48,730 nt of DNA from Rubritepida sp. (GTDB lineage: Bacteria; Pseudomonadota; Alphaproteobacteria; Acetobacterales; Acetobacteraceae). Below the pieces are notes generated by a model. It had not been told where the DNA came from. It saw nothing but the letters and a program-made list of their open reading frames with translations, and did not search any database. The position numbers and the translations under genes were made by a program. Below are positions 9,664 through 17,447 of this stretch, piece after piece. The number at the start of each line of letters is the position of its first letter. The stretch's first letter is position 1. The DNA lies in the NCBI GenBank assembly GCA_028291455.1, contig JAQGHY010000032.1, forward strand, positions 1 to 48,730, in the 5' to 3' direction.

Positions 9664-10475
9664 CCGATCCTCGTCCGCTTATCGAGGCCCGCTTCGGCCA
9701 TATGCCCTTCCAACCGCCGCCGGAGGTGTCCGAAGGGCTCGCCGCCCTGCTCGATCGCCGCGTAACGCGCCGCTACAAGCCCGACGCCATTCCCGAACCT
9801 CTGCTCGCCACCGTTCTGGCCGCCGCACAATCGGCGCCGAGCAAAAGCGACATGCAGCAATTCTCCATCGTCGTGCTGGAGGATCCGAAGCGCATCGCTG
9901 CCATCGCCGATTGGATCGGCACCATGCCCTGGATCAAGGACGCGCCCGTCCTGCTGATCTTCTGCGCCGATGTCCGCCGCAACCGCGACATCTGCGCCCG
10001 CGCCGGCCGCGAACATGCGAACGACAATCTCGACACCATCCTGAACGCGACGGTGGATTCCGCGCTGGCCATGGGTATGACCATCGCGGCGGCCGATGCG
10101 GCGGGTCTCGGCACCTGTCCCATCAGCTATGTGCGCAACCACATGGAGAAGGTGGCGCCGCTGCTCTCGCTGCCCAAGGGCGTCTTCCCGATCGCGGGGC
10201 TGACGCTCGGCTGGCCTTCCGCGCGCAATGAGCCGAGCGCGCGGCTGCCTCCGTCGGTGGTGATCCATCGCGACCGCTATTCCACGGAAGGCGAGGAACT
10301 GGCGCTCGCCGCCTACGACGCCCGCCGCGAGAAGGCCAAGCCGCGCTATCCGGAAATCCATGGCCCCGCCCCCGAGGGCTGCAGCTGGACGGAAAATGTC
10401 GCGCGCCAGCTCTCCGTGCCCGAGCGCTTTGGTTTCCGCGCTTGGCTCCGTTCGCGCGGCTTCTCGCTTGACTAA
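9660..10475 (+). CDS. Nitroreductase family protein (FMN)
   Basis: An FMN-dependent NAD(P)H oxidoreductase of the nitroreductase superfamily, 271 residues. The N-terminal RRVTRRYKPDAIPEPLL segment (about residues 33-49), SAPSKSDMQQFSIVVL (about 58-73) with its FMN-contacting SAPS motif, and GLGTCPISYVRN with the downstream IAGLTLGWP are diagnostic. The C-terminal 70-residue tail resembles NfsA-like nitroreductases. It overlaps the synthetase gene by ATGA, so it is probably cotranscribed, but whether it acts in the same pathway is unknown. Confidence 0.9.
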   Translation: MTDPRPLIEARFGHMPFQPPPEVSEGLAALLDRRVTRRYKPDAIPEPLLATVLAAAQSAPSKSDMQQFSIVVLEDPKRIAAIADWIGTMPWIKDAPVLLIFCADVRRNRDICARAGREHANDNLDTILNATVDSALAMGMTIAAADAAGLGTCPISYVRNHMEKVAPLLSLPKGVFPIAGLTLGWPSARNEPSARLPPSVVIHRDRYSTEGEELALAAYDARREKAKPRYPEIHGPAPEGCSWTENVARQLSVPERFGFRAWLRSRGFSLD

Positions 10476-11154
10476 GGGCGACGATAATCCCGGCGGCGCC
10501 GATGCCGGTGGGCCGCCGCCCAAGCGCGCCGTCATCCCCAAGGATGCTGCCAGCATCATCCTCTGGCGTAAGGGCGCGCGCGGCACCGAAATCCTGATGG
10601 GCCGCCGCCACCGCGACATGCGGTTCATGCCGGGCGTGCTGGTCTTCCCGGGCGGCCGAGTGGATCTTGAGGACCGTCACACGCGCAGCACCAGCGACCT
10701 GGGGCCTGAGGCCCAACGGATGCTGGAACTCAGCGCGACGCCCAGTCGTGCCAGGGCACTCGCCGTCTGCGCTTTGCGCGAAATGCATGAGGAAACCGGC
10801 TTGGTCATGGGCAGGATCGACGAAGGGTCCGGCCGCCTCTGTCCCGACCTCGCCCCGGTCGGCTACCTGACCCGCGCCATTACCCCGGCCGACAGACCCA
10901 TGCGCTTCCACGCGCGCTTCCTCATCGCCGAGGCGAAGCACGCCACCGGGGAGATCCAAGGCTCCGGTGAGCTGGAGGAAGTGCGCTTCTTCGCACTGGA
11001 CGAGCTGCACGCGCAGCCCGTCGCGAAGATCACCGCCCTGGTCCTCGAAGAGTTCGAGGCTTGGCTGGCCATGACCCCGGTGCAGCGGGCGAAGCGGGAG
11101 CTCGTCCGCATCCAGGGCAAGGACAACCGCGTAGTCGAAAAGCGGCGCGGTTAA
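10468..11154 (+). CDS. Nudix hydrolase
   Basis: A 228-residue Nudix hydrolase. FPGGRVDLED (near residues 56-65) and ALREMHEETGL (near 105-115) form the two halves of the Nudix box, separated by a longer insert than in the minimal motif, as in NUDT7/NUDT19-like proteins that act on CoA derivatives. The first 20 residues are low-complexity (GG, PPP). No ATG or GTG lies between the nitroreductase stop and the conserved region; TTG 10468, which overlaps the nitroreductase end by eight bases (TTGACTAA), is the best start. It ends convergent with hyuB, with a four-base overlap of stop codons. A CoA-derivative substrate would fit the operon, but that is inference. Confidence 0.87.
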   Translation: MTKGDDNPGGADAGGPPPKRAVIPKDAASIILWRKGARGTEILMGRRHRDMRFMPGVLVFPGGRVDLEDRHTRSTSDLGPEAQRMLELSATPSRARALAVCALREMHEETGLVMGRIDEGSGRLCPDLAPVGYLTRAITPADRPMRFHARFLIAEAKHATGEIQGSGELEEVRFFALDELHAQPVAKITALVLEEFEAWLAMTPVQRAKRELVRIQGKDNRVVEKRRG

Positions 11155-12821
11155 ACCCCGTAGAGCCGCTTGGCCTCGCTTTCGCTGACCAGCCCATCCG
11201 CCACATCCTGCGCCACCAGCGCCGGATCACGCTCCTTCGGATCGCCCATGCCGCCGCCGCCCGGCAGCAGCAGCACGAGATGCCGACCCTTGGGGATCAC
11301 CTGGAACCCCTTGGTCCGCAGCACGGTGTCATTGGCGTCGTCCAGCCCCACCCAACCGGCCGCGCCCAGGCCGCCGCCGAAACGGCCCTTGGGCGGATTG
11401 GCCACCCGGTCGAAGACGGCATTTACCGCGAATTCTGCATCCTTCTTCGCGCCGATCTCCATGATCTGGCCGAAGCCGCCGCGCGTGCGGCCGGCGCCGG
11501 CGCTGTCGGGCCGCAGTTCCTTCCGCCAGAAGATCACCGGCGCCACGTTTTCCGTGGCTTCCACCGGCATGGTCCGGACGCCCGACGGGAAGGCAATGCC
11601 GTCCAGCCCGTCCTTCGTCGGCCGCGCGCCGGTGCCGCCGGAATTGAAGGTGATGATCTCGAAATCATCGACCTCGGCATCCTGACCGGAGACCTGCGAT
11701 CCCCCGCGCAAAGGCGGGTTCCACAGCGCCGAGCTGCCCTCGGCATTCACGCGATCCGGCAGGGCCTGTGAAAGGCAGCCCATCATGAGGTCGGGGAGCA
11801 GTTGCCCAACAACGTGCCGCACGCTGACAGGATAAGGCCGCGGCGCATTGAGAATGCAGCCCTCCGGGATCTTCATGACGAAGGGCGAGAGGCTCGCCCA
11901 GTTGTTCGGAATCTCCGGCGCGACGACGCATTTGATTCCGAAGCAGGCATAGGCGCGGCAATAGGCCGGCGGCACGTTGATGCCGCGCGTCGAAAGCCCC
12001 GTGGTGCCGGTGTAGTCGACAATGATCTCGCCATCCTCGGCGCGCATCGCCGCATGCAGCGTGACCGGCGCCTCATAGCCATCCGAGCGGATTTCGGAGT
12101 GCCAGACCGTGCCCTGCGGCAGCTTGGCGATCTCGGCGCGGGTGGCGGAAAGGCTGCTCTCGAAGATGAAGCCGGCCAGATCCTCCAGCCCCTCCATCCG
12201 GTACTCGTCCATCATTTCGACGAGGCGCTTGGCGCCGGCATCGTTGCAGGCGCAGAGCGAATAGACGTCACCTTCCAGCTCCACCGGCGTGCGGCTACCT
12301 ACGCGGATGAAGTCGAAGAAGGTCTCGTTCGGCATGCCGCGGTCGAAGCACTTCACGATGGGGATATAGAGCCCCTCCTCGAAGACCGAGCGCCCTTCAG
12401 GCCCCATGCCGAGGCCGCCGATGTCGATGATATGCGCGGTGTTGGCGAAGAGCCCGATGATCTTGCCCTTGCGGAAGGCAGGGCTGACGACGGTGAGGTC
12501 GTGCAGGTGTCCCGTCGCGAGCCAGGGATCGTTGGTGATGTAGTGATCGCCCGGCTGCATCGTCGCGGCCGGGAACTTCTTCAGGAAGTGCCCGACCGCC
12601 TCGGCCATCGAATTCACATGGCCCGGCGTGCCGGTAACGGCCTGCGCCATCATGCGACCTTCGAGGTCGAAAATGCCGGCCGAGAGATCACCCGCCTCGC
12701 GCACCGTGGTGCTGAAGGCGGTGCGGATCATGGTCTGGGCCTGCTCCTCCACCACCGCGATCAGGCGGTTCCATTGGATCTGGCGCTGGATTTTTTCGAG
12801 GGCTGACTTTTCCTGAATCAT
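11151..12821 (-). CDS. hyuB: HyuB: hydantoinase B / oxoprolinase-family subunit
   Basis: The 556-residue protein belongs to the HyuB/5-oxoprolinase C-half family, the partner of HyuA in ATP-dependent hydrolysis of cyclic amides or carboxylation of ketones. Conserved blocks include WNRLIAVVEEQAQTMIRTAFS near the N-terminus, SAGIFDLEGRM, PGDHYITNDPWLATGHLHD around residue 100, and the C-terminal LLLPGGGGMGDP. ATG 12821 (minus strand) has an AGGTG ribosome-binding site; the frame extends 13 codons upstream but enters AT-rich DNA without homology. Normally hyuB lies directly after hyuA; here an opposite-strand gene of about 0.6 kb separates them. Substrate unknown. Confidence 0.92.
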   Translation of the reverse strand: MIQEKSALEKIQRQIQWNRLIAVVEEQAQTMIRTAFSTTVREAGDLSAGIFDLEGRMMAQAVTGTPGHVNSMAEAVGHFLKKFPAATMQPGDHYITNDPWLATGHLHDLTVVSPAFRKGKIIGLFANTAHIIDIGGLGMGPEGRSVFEEGLYIPIVKCFDRGMPNETFFDFIRVGSRTPVELEGDVYSLCACNDAGAKRLVEMMDEYRMEGLEDLAGFIFESSLSATRAEIAKLPQGTVWHSEIRSDGYEAPVTLHAAMRAEDGEIIVDYTGTTGLSTRGINVPPAYCRAYACFGIKCVVAPEIPNNWASLSPFVMKIPEGCILNAPRPYPVSVRHVVGQLLPDLMMGCLSQALPDRVNAEGSSALWNPPLRGGSQVSGQDAEVDDFEIITFNSGGTGARPTKDGLDGIAFPSGVRTMPVEATENVAPVIFWRKELRPDSAGAGRTRGGFGQIMEIGAKKDAEFAVNAVFDRVANPPKGRFGGGLGAAGWVGLDDANDTVLRTKGFQVIPKGRHLVLLLPGGGGMGDPKERDPALVAQDVADGLVSESEAKRLYGV

Positions 12822-12858
12822 GGGTACACCTATTTCAGCTGTAATTTGGAGGAAATGC

Positions 12859-13434
12859 ATGAGTATCGATACGAAAGCTTCAGAGCGAAATCAAAAATGG
12901 GATAGACGTTATTTAGAACTGGGGAAATTTATTAGCGAATGGTCCAAATATCCAAATGCTAAGGTTGGCGCCGTAATAGTAAATCAGACTTACGGCAGAT
13001 TAATATCAACAGGATTTAACGGATTTCCCTCTAACGTCGAAGACAAAGTAGAGCGACTCAGTTCTCAGGAAATAAAATTATCAATGACTATTCACGCGGA
13101 GCAAAATGCGCTTCTGTTCGCCGGGCGCGAATCAAGAGGCTGCGATATATTCGTTATTGGGAAGCCAGTTTGCAGTATGTGCGCAACAATGATAATTCAA
13201 TCAGGAATAAAACGCGTGAAGGCCACTCGACCTGATTCGAATAGTGATTCAAAATGGGATAAAATCGGGCTTCGTGCAGTCTCGATGCTGCAAGAGGCAG
13301 GGATTGCATTTGAAGACATAACAGAAGAAGAGATTAGTGCTCTTCATATAGAAAATAGAAAGCCACGTGAATCTCTTCCTTATTCTGGCGCCTTTCTGGA
13401 TAGCCAAACAGACCTGTTTGACCAAGGCGGTTGA
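12859..13434 (+). CDS. dCMP-deaminase-like zinc-dependent nucleotide deaminase (AT-rich, acquired)
   Basis: A 191-residue protein of the cytidine/deoxycytidylate deaminase family. The zinc ligands are H79 in IHAEQNALLF, C105 and C108 in KPVCSMC, with E81 as proton shuttle; the N-terminal half (KWDRRYLELGKFISEWSK, KVGAVIV, ISTGFNGFPSNVED) is like phage and bacterial dCMP deaminases. The last 45 residues extend beyond the minimal domain. ATG 12859 has a perfect GGAGG six bases upstream. The DNA is strikingly AT-rich (21 G+C in the 60 bases from 12901, against 44 of 60 in hyuA from 13501), so it is probably a recent import. It lies between hyuB and hyuA on the opposite strand, with only 37 and 7 bases separating it from them. 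Deaminases can serve nucleotide metabolism of phages or nucleotide depletion in antiphage defence; the role here is not shown by sequence. Confidence 0.88.
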   Translation: MSIDTKASERNQKWDRRYLELGKFISEWSKYPNAKVGAVIVNQTYGRLISTGFNGFPSNVEDKVERLSSQEIKLSMTIHAEQNALLFAGRESRGCDIFVIGKPVCSMCATMIIQSGIKRVKATRPDSNSDSKWDKIGLRAVSMLQEAGIAFEDITEEEISALHIENRKPRESLPYSGAFLDSQTDLFDQGG

Positions 13435-13441
13435 TTTGCGT

Positions 13442-15526
13442 CTATCGCGTCATTTCGAGATAGCCGAGGCCATCCATCCGGCAGGTCCAACCCGGGCCCA
13501 CCAGCGTGCTCGTCTCGTCCTCGGCCACGATGCACGGTCCCGGCACTGTCGCGCCCGGGTTCATCTGCGTGCGGTCGTAGACCTGCCAGGTGGCGACCTC
13601 ACCAGTCGAGGTGTCGCGCACTTCCTGCGAGCGTATCGGCTCAGGCGCCGGCGCGTCGGCAACCTCGGCCACCGGCTTCACCGCATCCACTTGCGTGGCG
13701 ACGGTGACGGCGAAGCTCAGCACCTCGACATCGGAGCCCGGCACCGGGCGATCGTAGAAGCGGGTGTATTCGGCATCGTAGGCTGCGCGGATTGCCGCGA
13801 CATCCGCCTCCACCAGCGGCCGAACCGGCAGGGCGACGGCGATCTCATGCCCCTGCCCCACATAGCGCATGTAGCCGATGCGGTGCTCCACGGTTGGTGC
13901 GCCGAAGCTGCCCTCGGCAACGACCTTCGACGCTTCCGCACTCATCGAGGCCAGCAGTACGTTCACGCCGTCCACGTTGAAGTTCGCGAAGCGCGTGTAG
14001 AGGCTTTTCACCACCTCGTACCCGACCGGTGCGCGAAGGAAACCGATAGCTGAGCCCACGCCGGCGCCGCTCGGCACCAGCATCCGCTTCACGCCGATCT
14101 TCTCCGCCACGCGATAGCCATGCACGGGTCCGCCGCCGCCGAAAGCGATGATCGCGCGGCCCTCGTATGATTTGGCGCTCTCGATGGCATGGACGCGCGC
14201 CGCATTGGCCATGTTCTCATCCACCATCTCGACCACGCCTAGCGCCGCCATTCCGGCATCTAGCCCGAGGCCGTTGCCGACATGCTCGACAAGCGCCGCC
14301 TCAGCGGGCGCCCTCTTCAGCGGGAAGTTGCCGCCGGCGAAGGCGACCGGGTCGTATCGGCCCAGTGCCAAGTTGGCATCTGTCACGGCAGGCTTCGTGC
14401 CGCCGCGCCCATAGCAGGCCGGCCCCGGATCGGCGCCCGCGCTTTCCGGCCCGACCTGTATGCGGCCCAGGCTGTCCAGATGCGCCAGCGATCCGCCGCC
14501 GGCACCAATCTCTACCATCTCGATCACAGGAATTCGCAGCGGCAGGCCCGAGCCCTTGCGGAACCGCCCCACGCGGGCGACCTCGAAGGTCCGGCTGGCC
14601 TGGGGCGCGAAATCGTCGATGAGGCAAACCTTGGCCGTGGTGCCGCCCATGTCGAAGCTCAGCACCTTCGACCAGCCGCGCTGCTTGGCCACATGCGCCG
14701 AGAAGATTGCGCCGCCCGCAGGGCCGCTTTCCACCAGCCGGATCGGGAAGCGCGAGGCCGTCTCGATCGTGGTAAGCCCGCCGCCGGAGAGCATGAGGAA
14801 CAGCGGGCACATCACGCCACCCTCCCGCAGGCCGGCCTCGAGCCGCGCCAGGTAGCTCGCCATCATCGGCTGCACATAGGCATTGGCGGCGGTGGTGCTG
14901 AAGCGCTCCCACTCGCGCATTTCCGGGCTGACTTCGGAGCTCAGCGAGATCGGCAGATCCGCCCATTCCGCGCGGATGATCTCCGCCGTCCGCTGCTCAT
15001 GCGCCGGGTTCACGAAGCCGTGCAGATAGCCGATCGCAAGGCTCTCGATTCCCTCGGATATCAGGAAGGGGATCAGCGCCCGCACCGCTCCCTCGTCCAG
15101 CGGCTTGAGCACCTTGCCCGTATTGTCCAGCCGCTCGGGCACCGGCAGGCGCCAGCGCCGCGGCACCAGCGGCTTCGGTAGCTGGATATTGAGGTCGTAC
15201 TGGTCGTACCTGCTCTCATTGCCCAGCGCGAGAACGTCGCGGAAGCCTTCGGTGGTGATCAGCGCCGTCCGCGCGCCCTTGCGCTCGATCAGCGCATTGG
15301 TCGCCAAGGTCGTGCCATGGATCAGCAGCGTGACATCGCCGGCCGCCATGTCCGCGCGGGCCAGCACGGCCCGTACGCCGTCCAGCACGCCGAGTTCCGG
15401 GGCGTGCGGCGTGGTCAGGACCTTGACGGTCCACCGCTGGATCTGGTCCTCGGCGGTGATGGCCTCGATGGCGACGTCGGTGAAGGTGCCGCCGATATCG
15501 ACGGCGAGCCGCGCGTTGCTCACCAT
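13442..15526 (-). CDS. hyuA: HyuA: hydantoinase A / oxoprolinase-family ATPase subunit
   Basis: The 694-residue protein is the ATP-binding HyuA partner. It has an ASKHA-type phosphate-binding motif AVDIGGTFTDVAIE at the N-terminus, HGTTLATNALIERKG near residue 100, ESGPAGGAIFSAH and SFDMGGTTAKVCLID around 280-320, and ACYGRGGTKPAVTDANLALG near 400, all typical of the hydantoinase A/oxoprolinase domain. The start ATG 15526 overlaps the upstream SDR stop by seven bases, indicating an SDR-hyuA-hyuB operon. The gene ends only seven bases from the stop of the opposite-strand deaminase gene that separates it from hyuB. Confidence 0.93.
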   Translation of the reverse strand: MVSNARLAVDIGGTFTDVAIEAITAEDQIQRWTVKVLTTPHAPELGVLDGVRAVLARADMAAGDVTLLIHGTTLATNALIERKGARTALITTEGFRDVLALGNESRYDQYDLNIQLPKPLVPRRWRLPVPERLDNTGKVLKPLDEGAVRALIPFLISEGIESLAIGYLHGFVNPAHEQRTAEIIRAEWADLPISLSSEVSPEMREWERFSTTAANAYVQPMMASYLARLEAGLREGGVMCPLFLMLSGGGLTTIETASRFPIRLVESGPAGGAIFSAHVAKQRGWSKVLSFDMGGTTAKVCLIDDFAPQASRTFEVARVGRFRKGSGLPLRIPVIEMVEIGAGGGSLAHLDSLGRIQVGPESAGADPGPACYGRGGTKPAVTDANLALGRYDPVAFAGGNFPLKRAPAEAALVEHVGNGLGLDAGMAALGVVEMVDENMANAARVHAIESAKSYEGRAIIAFGGGGPVHGYRVAEKIGVKRMLVPSGAGVGSAIGFLRAPVGYEVVKSLYTRFANFNVDGVNVLLASMSAEASKVVAEGSFGAPTVEHRIGYMRYVGQGHEIAVALPVRPLVEADVAAIRAAYDAEYTRFYDRPVPGSDVEVLSFAVTVATQVDAVKPVAEVADAPAPEPIRSQEVRDTSTGEVATWQVYDRTQMNPGATVPGPCIVAEDETSTLVGPGWTCRMDGLGYLEMTR

Positions 15527-16308
15527 CCCCGGACCATGCCCCCGTCCGTCCGCATGATGCTGCCGGTGATATAGGCCGCCTGCTCGCTGCACAGGAACGC
15601 CACCAGCGGGCCGTATTCGCCCGGCAGGCCGTAGCGGCCGGCGGGAATGGTCTTGCTGCGCTCGGCCATCACCTCGTCGACCGACTTACCCTGCCGCTTG
15701 GCCAGCCCTTCCGCCGTCTCCAGGCTGCGATCGGTGCGGATCGCGCCGGGTGCGACGATGTTGCAGGTGATGCCCTCATGCGCCACCTCGGCCGAAAGCG
15801 TCTTGAGCCAGCCCATCACGCTGGCGCGCAATGCATTGCTCAGCACTAGGTTCGGGATCGGCTGCAGCATGCCCGAGCTGCCGACATTGATGATGCGCCC
15901 GAACTTCTGCGCCCGCATGCCCGGCAGCAGCTTGTTCGTCACGCGCATCGGCGAGAGCACGATGCGCTGGAACCAGGTGATCATCGCCTCCTCGGTCACA
16001 TCCAGCGCCGGACCCGGCGGCGGGCCGCCATGGTTCAGAATGACGATGTCCACGCCGCCCAACGCCTTCGTGGCGCCATCGGCCAGGATGTCCATCTGCG
16101 CGCTCTCGGCCACATCCGCCGGAATGCCGACGCAGGAGGCCGCGCCGAGCGACACCAGCTCGCGGCACGCCACGTCGAGGCTCGCCTGGCTGCGGCCGCT
16201 GATGACCAGCGCCGCGCCCTCCGCCGCCAGCGCGTCGGCGATCGAACGGCCGAGGCCTTTGGAAGCCCCCATTACCAGCGCGCGCTTGCCCTTGAGCCCC
16301 AGATCCAT
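15520..16308 (-). CDS. SDR-family protein lacking the catalytic Tyr and Lys (BKR-like)
   Basis: A 262-residue Rossmann protein of the short-chain dehydrogenase family. The cofactor loop is GASKGLG (residues 14-20), but NNAG is replaced by NHGGPPPG (92-99), and after the Ser pair at 144-145 the expected YxxxK is LSNAL, with Leu at 156 and 160. This combination fits the known BKR-like SDR-like subgroup, whose members lack the normal catalytic tetrad. It may bind NAD(P) without classic oxidoreductase chemistry or use other residues. First gene of the SDR-hyuA-hyuB operon. ATG 16308 is chosen because the Rossmann fold begins six residues later; the frame continues upstream without homology. Confidence 0.85.
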   Translation of the reverse strand: MDLGLKGKRALVMGASKGLGRSIADALAAEGAALVISGRSQASLDVACRELVSLGAASCVGIPADVAESAQMDILADGATKALGGVDIVILNHGGPPPGPALDVTEEAMITWFQRIVLSPMRVTNKLLPGMRAQKFGRIINVGSSGMLQPIPNLVLSNALRASVMGWLKTLSAEVAHEGITCNIVAPGAIRTDRSLETAEGLAKRQGKSVDEVMAERSKTIPAGRYGLPGEYGPLVAFLCSEQAAYITGSIMRTDGGMVRGW

Positions 16309-16422
16309 GGTCGAAATCCCTCGAAGAAATATGACCGGACCCTGCCGCGACGCGCCCCCTCTGGCAAGTCGGCCAAGCCTCGTTATGTTGCCCGCAAGAT
16401 TGGAAACGACCAGGAATTCGCC

Positions 16423-17400
16423 ATGACCAAGCCCGTTCTGCTCATCACCCGCAAACTGCCGGCAGCGATCGAGGCGCGCGCGCAGCGCGACTACGACGCG
16501 CGGCTGAACCCTATGGACGAACCCTGGTTCCGCAGCGGCGCCGAGATCGCCAGGCGTGCGACCGAGGCCAAGGCCGACGGCATCCTCATCGCCGCCGGCG
16601 ATCCGCTGAACGCCGAGACCATTGCGGCTTTGCCGGCCTCGGTGAAGGGCATCGCCACCTTCAGCGTCGGCTACGACCATATCGACGTGAAGGCCGCCAA
16701 GGCGCGCGGCATCACCATCATGAACACGCCCGAGGTGCTGAGCTTCGCCACCGCCGAGACCGCGATGACGCTGATGCTCATGGCCGCGCGCCGTGCCGGC
16801 GAAGGCGAGCGCATGGTCCGCGCCGGCAAGTGGGAAGGCTGGGCGCCGACGCAGCTCATGGGCGTGACGCTGGAGGGCAAGAAGCTCGGCATCCTCGGCA
16901 TGGGGCGCATCGGGCGCGAGCTGGCCAATATGGCACGCGGCTTTCGGATGGAAATCCACTACCGCGACATCAACCGCCTGCCGCCGGAAGCGGAACTCGG
17001 CGCGACCTACTACGGCGACGACGACAGCTTCCTGGCCGCCATCGACGTCATCTCCATGCACGTCCCCGGCGGCGACGCCACCCGCAAGTGGCTGAATGCC
17101 GAGCGCCTTGCCAAGATGAAGAAGGGCAGCCTCGTGGTGAATTCCGGACGCGGCGGCAGCGTCGACGATGCAGCGCTGGTCAATGCCCTGAGCTCTGGCC
17201 ATATCCGCGCGGCCGGCCTCGATGTCTATGACGGCGAGCCGGTGGTCTTCCCGGGCTACTTCGGGCTGGAAAACGTGGCCCTGCTGCCGCATCTCGGCAG
17301 CGCCACCATCGAAGTCCGCGACGCCATGGGCAACCGCGCGTTGGAAAACCTGGACGCGCTGCTGGTGCATGGAAAGGCGCCGCCGCACGCCGTTGGATGA
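16423..17400 (+). CDS. D-2-hydroxyacid dehydrogenase (glyoxylate/hydroxypyruvate reductase type)
   Basis: A 325-residue NAD(P)-dependent D-isomer specific 2-hydroxyacid dehydrogenase. The cofactor motif GMGRIG is at 159-164, and the catalytic triad is complete: R243 in NSGRGG, E272 in DVYDGEP, H290 in PHLGSAT. GVYD-like SVGYDHID near 81-88 is also conserved. The gene is divergent from the SDR-hyuAB operon across 114 bp and convergent with the chemoreceptor. AGGA eleven bases upstream of ATG 16423 is the ribosome-binding site. Glyoxylate or hydroxypyruvate reduction is the most likely reaction. Confidence 0.9.
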   Translation: MTKPVLLITRKLPAAIEARAQRDYDARLNPMDEPWFRSGAEIARRATEAKADGILIAAGDPLNAETIAALPASVKGIATFSVGYDHIDVKAAKARGITIMNTPEVLSFATAETAMTLMLMAARRAGEGERMVRAGKWEGWAPTQLMGVTLEGKKLGILGMGRIGRELANMARGFRMEIHYRDINRLPPEAELGATYYGDDDSFLAAIDVISMHVPGGDATRKWLNAERLAKMKKGSLVVNSGRGGSVDDAALVNALSSGHIRAAGLDVYDGEPVVFPGYFGLENVALLPHLGSATIEVRDAMGNRALENLDALLVHGKAPPHAVG

Positions 17401-17408
17401 TGCCGGTT

Positions 17409-17433
17409 GCGCGAGGGTGAACCCCCCTCGCGC
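17409..17433. terminator. Hairpin between convergent genes
   Basis: GCGCGAGGG (17409-17417) and CCCTCGCGC (17425-17433) form a perfect 9-bp stem with a seven-base loop. It begins eight bases after the dehydrogenase stop and ends 14 bases before the end of the convergent chemoreceptor gene, so it could stop transcription from both sides. No T run is present on either strand. Confidence 0.6.
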
Positions 17434-17447
17434 GTCCTGCAGCCGCG

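Noticed and set aside
12840-12845. TGTAAT as a -10 box for the deaminase gene
   Set aside because: It lies three bases from the GGAGG, so transcription would start at or past the ribosome-binding site.
12820-12858. ATG 12820 as a longer start for the deaminase gene
   Set aside because: ATG 12859 has an ideal GGAGG at six bases and begins the homologous region; the longer start would overlap the hyuB start codon and lacks a ribosome-binding site.
12800-13460. Target-site repeats, transposase or integrase around the AT-rich gene
   Set aside because: I compared the edges near 12822 and 13440 and saw no convincing direct or inverted repeat and no mobility gene.
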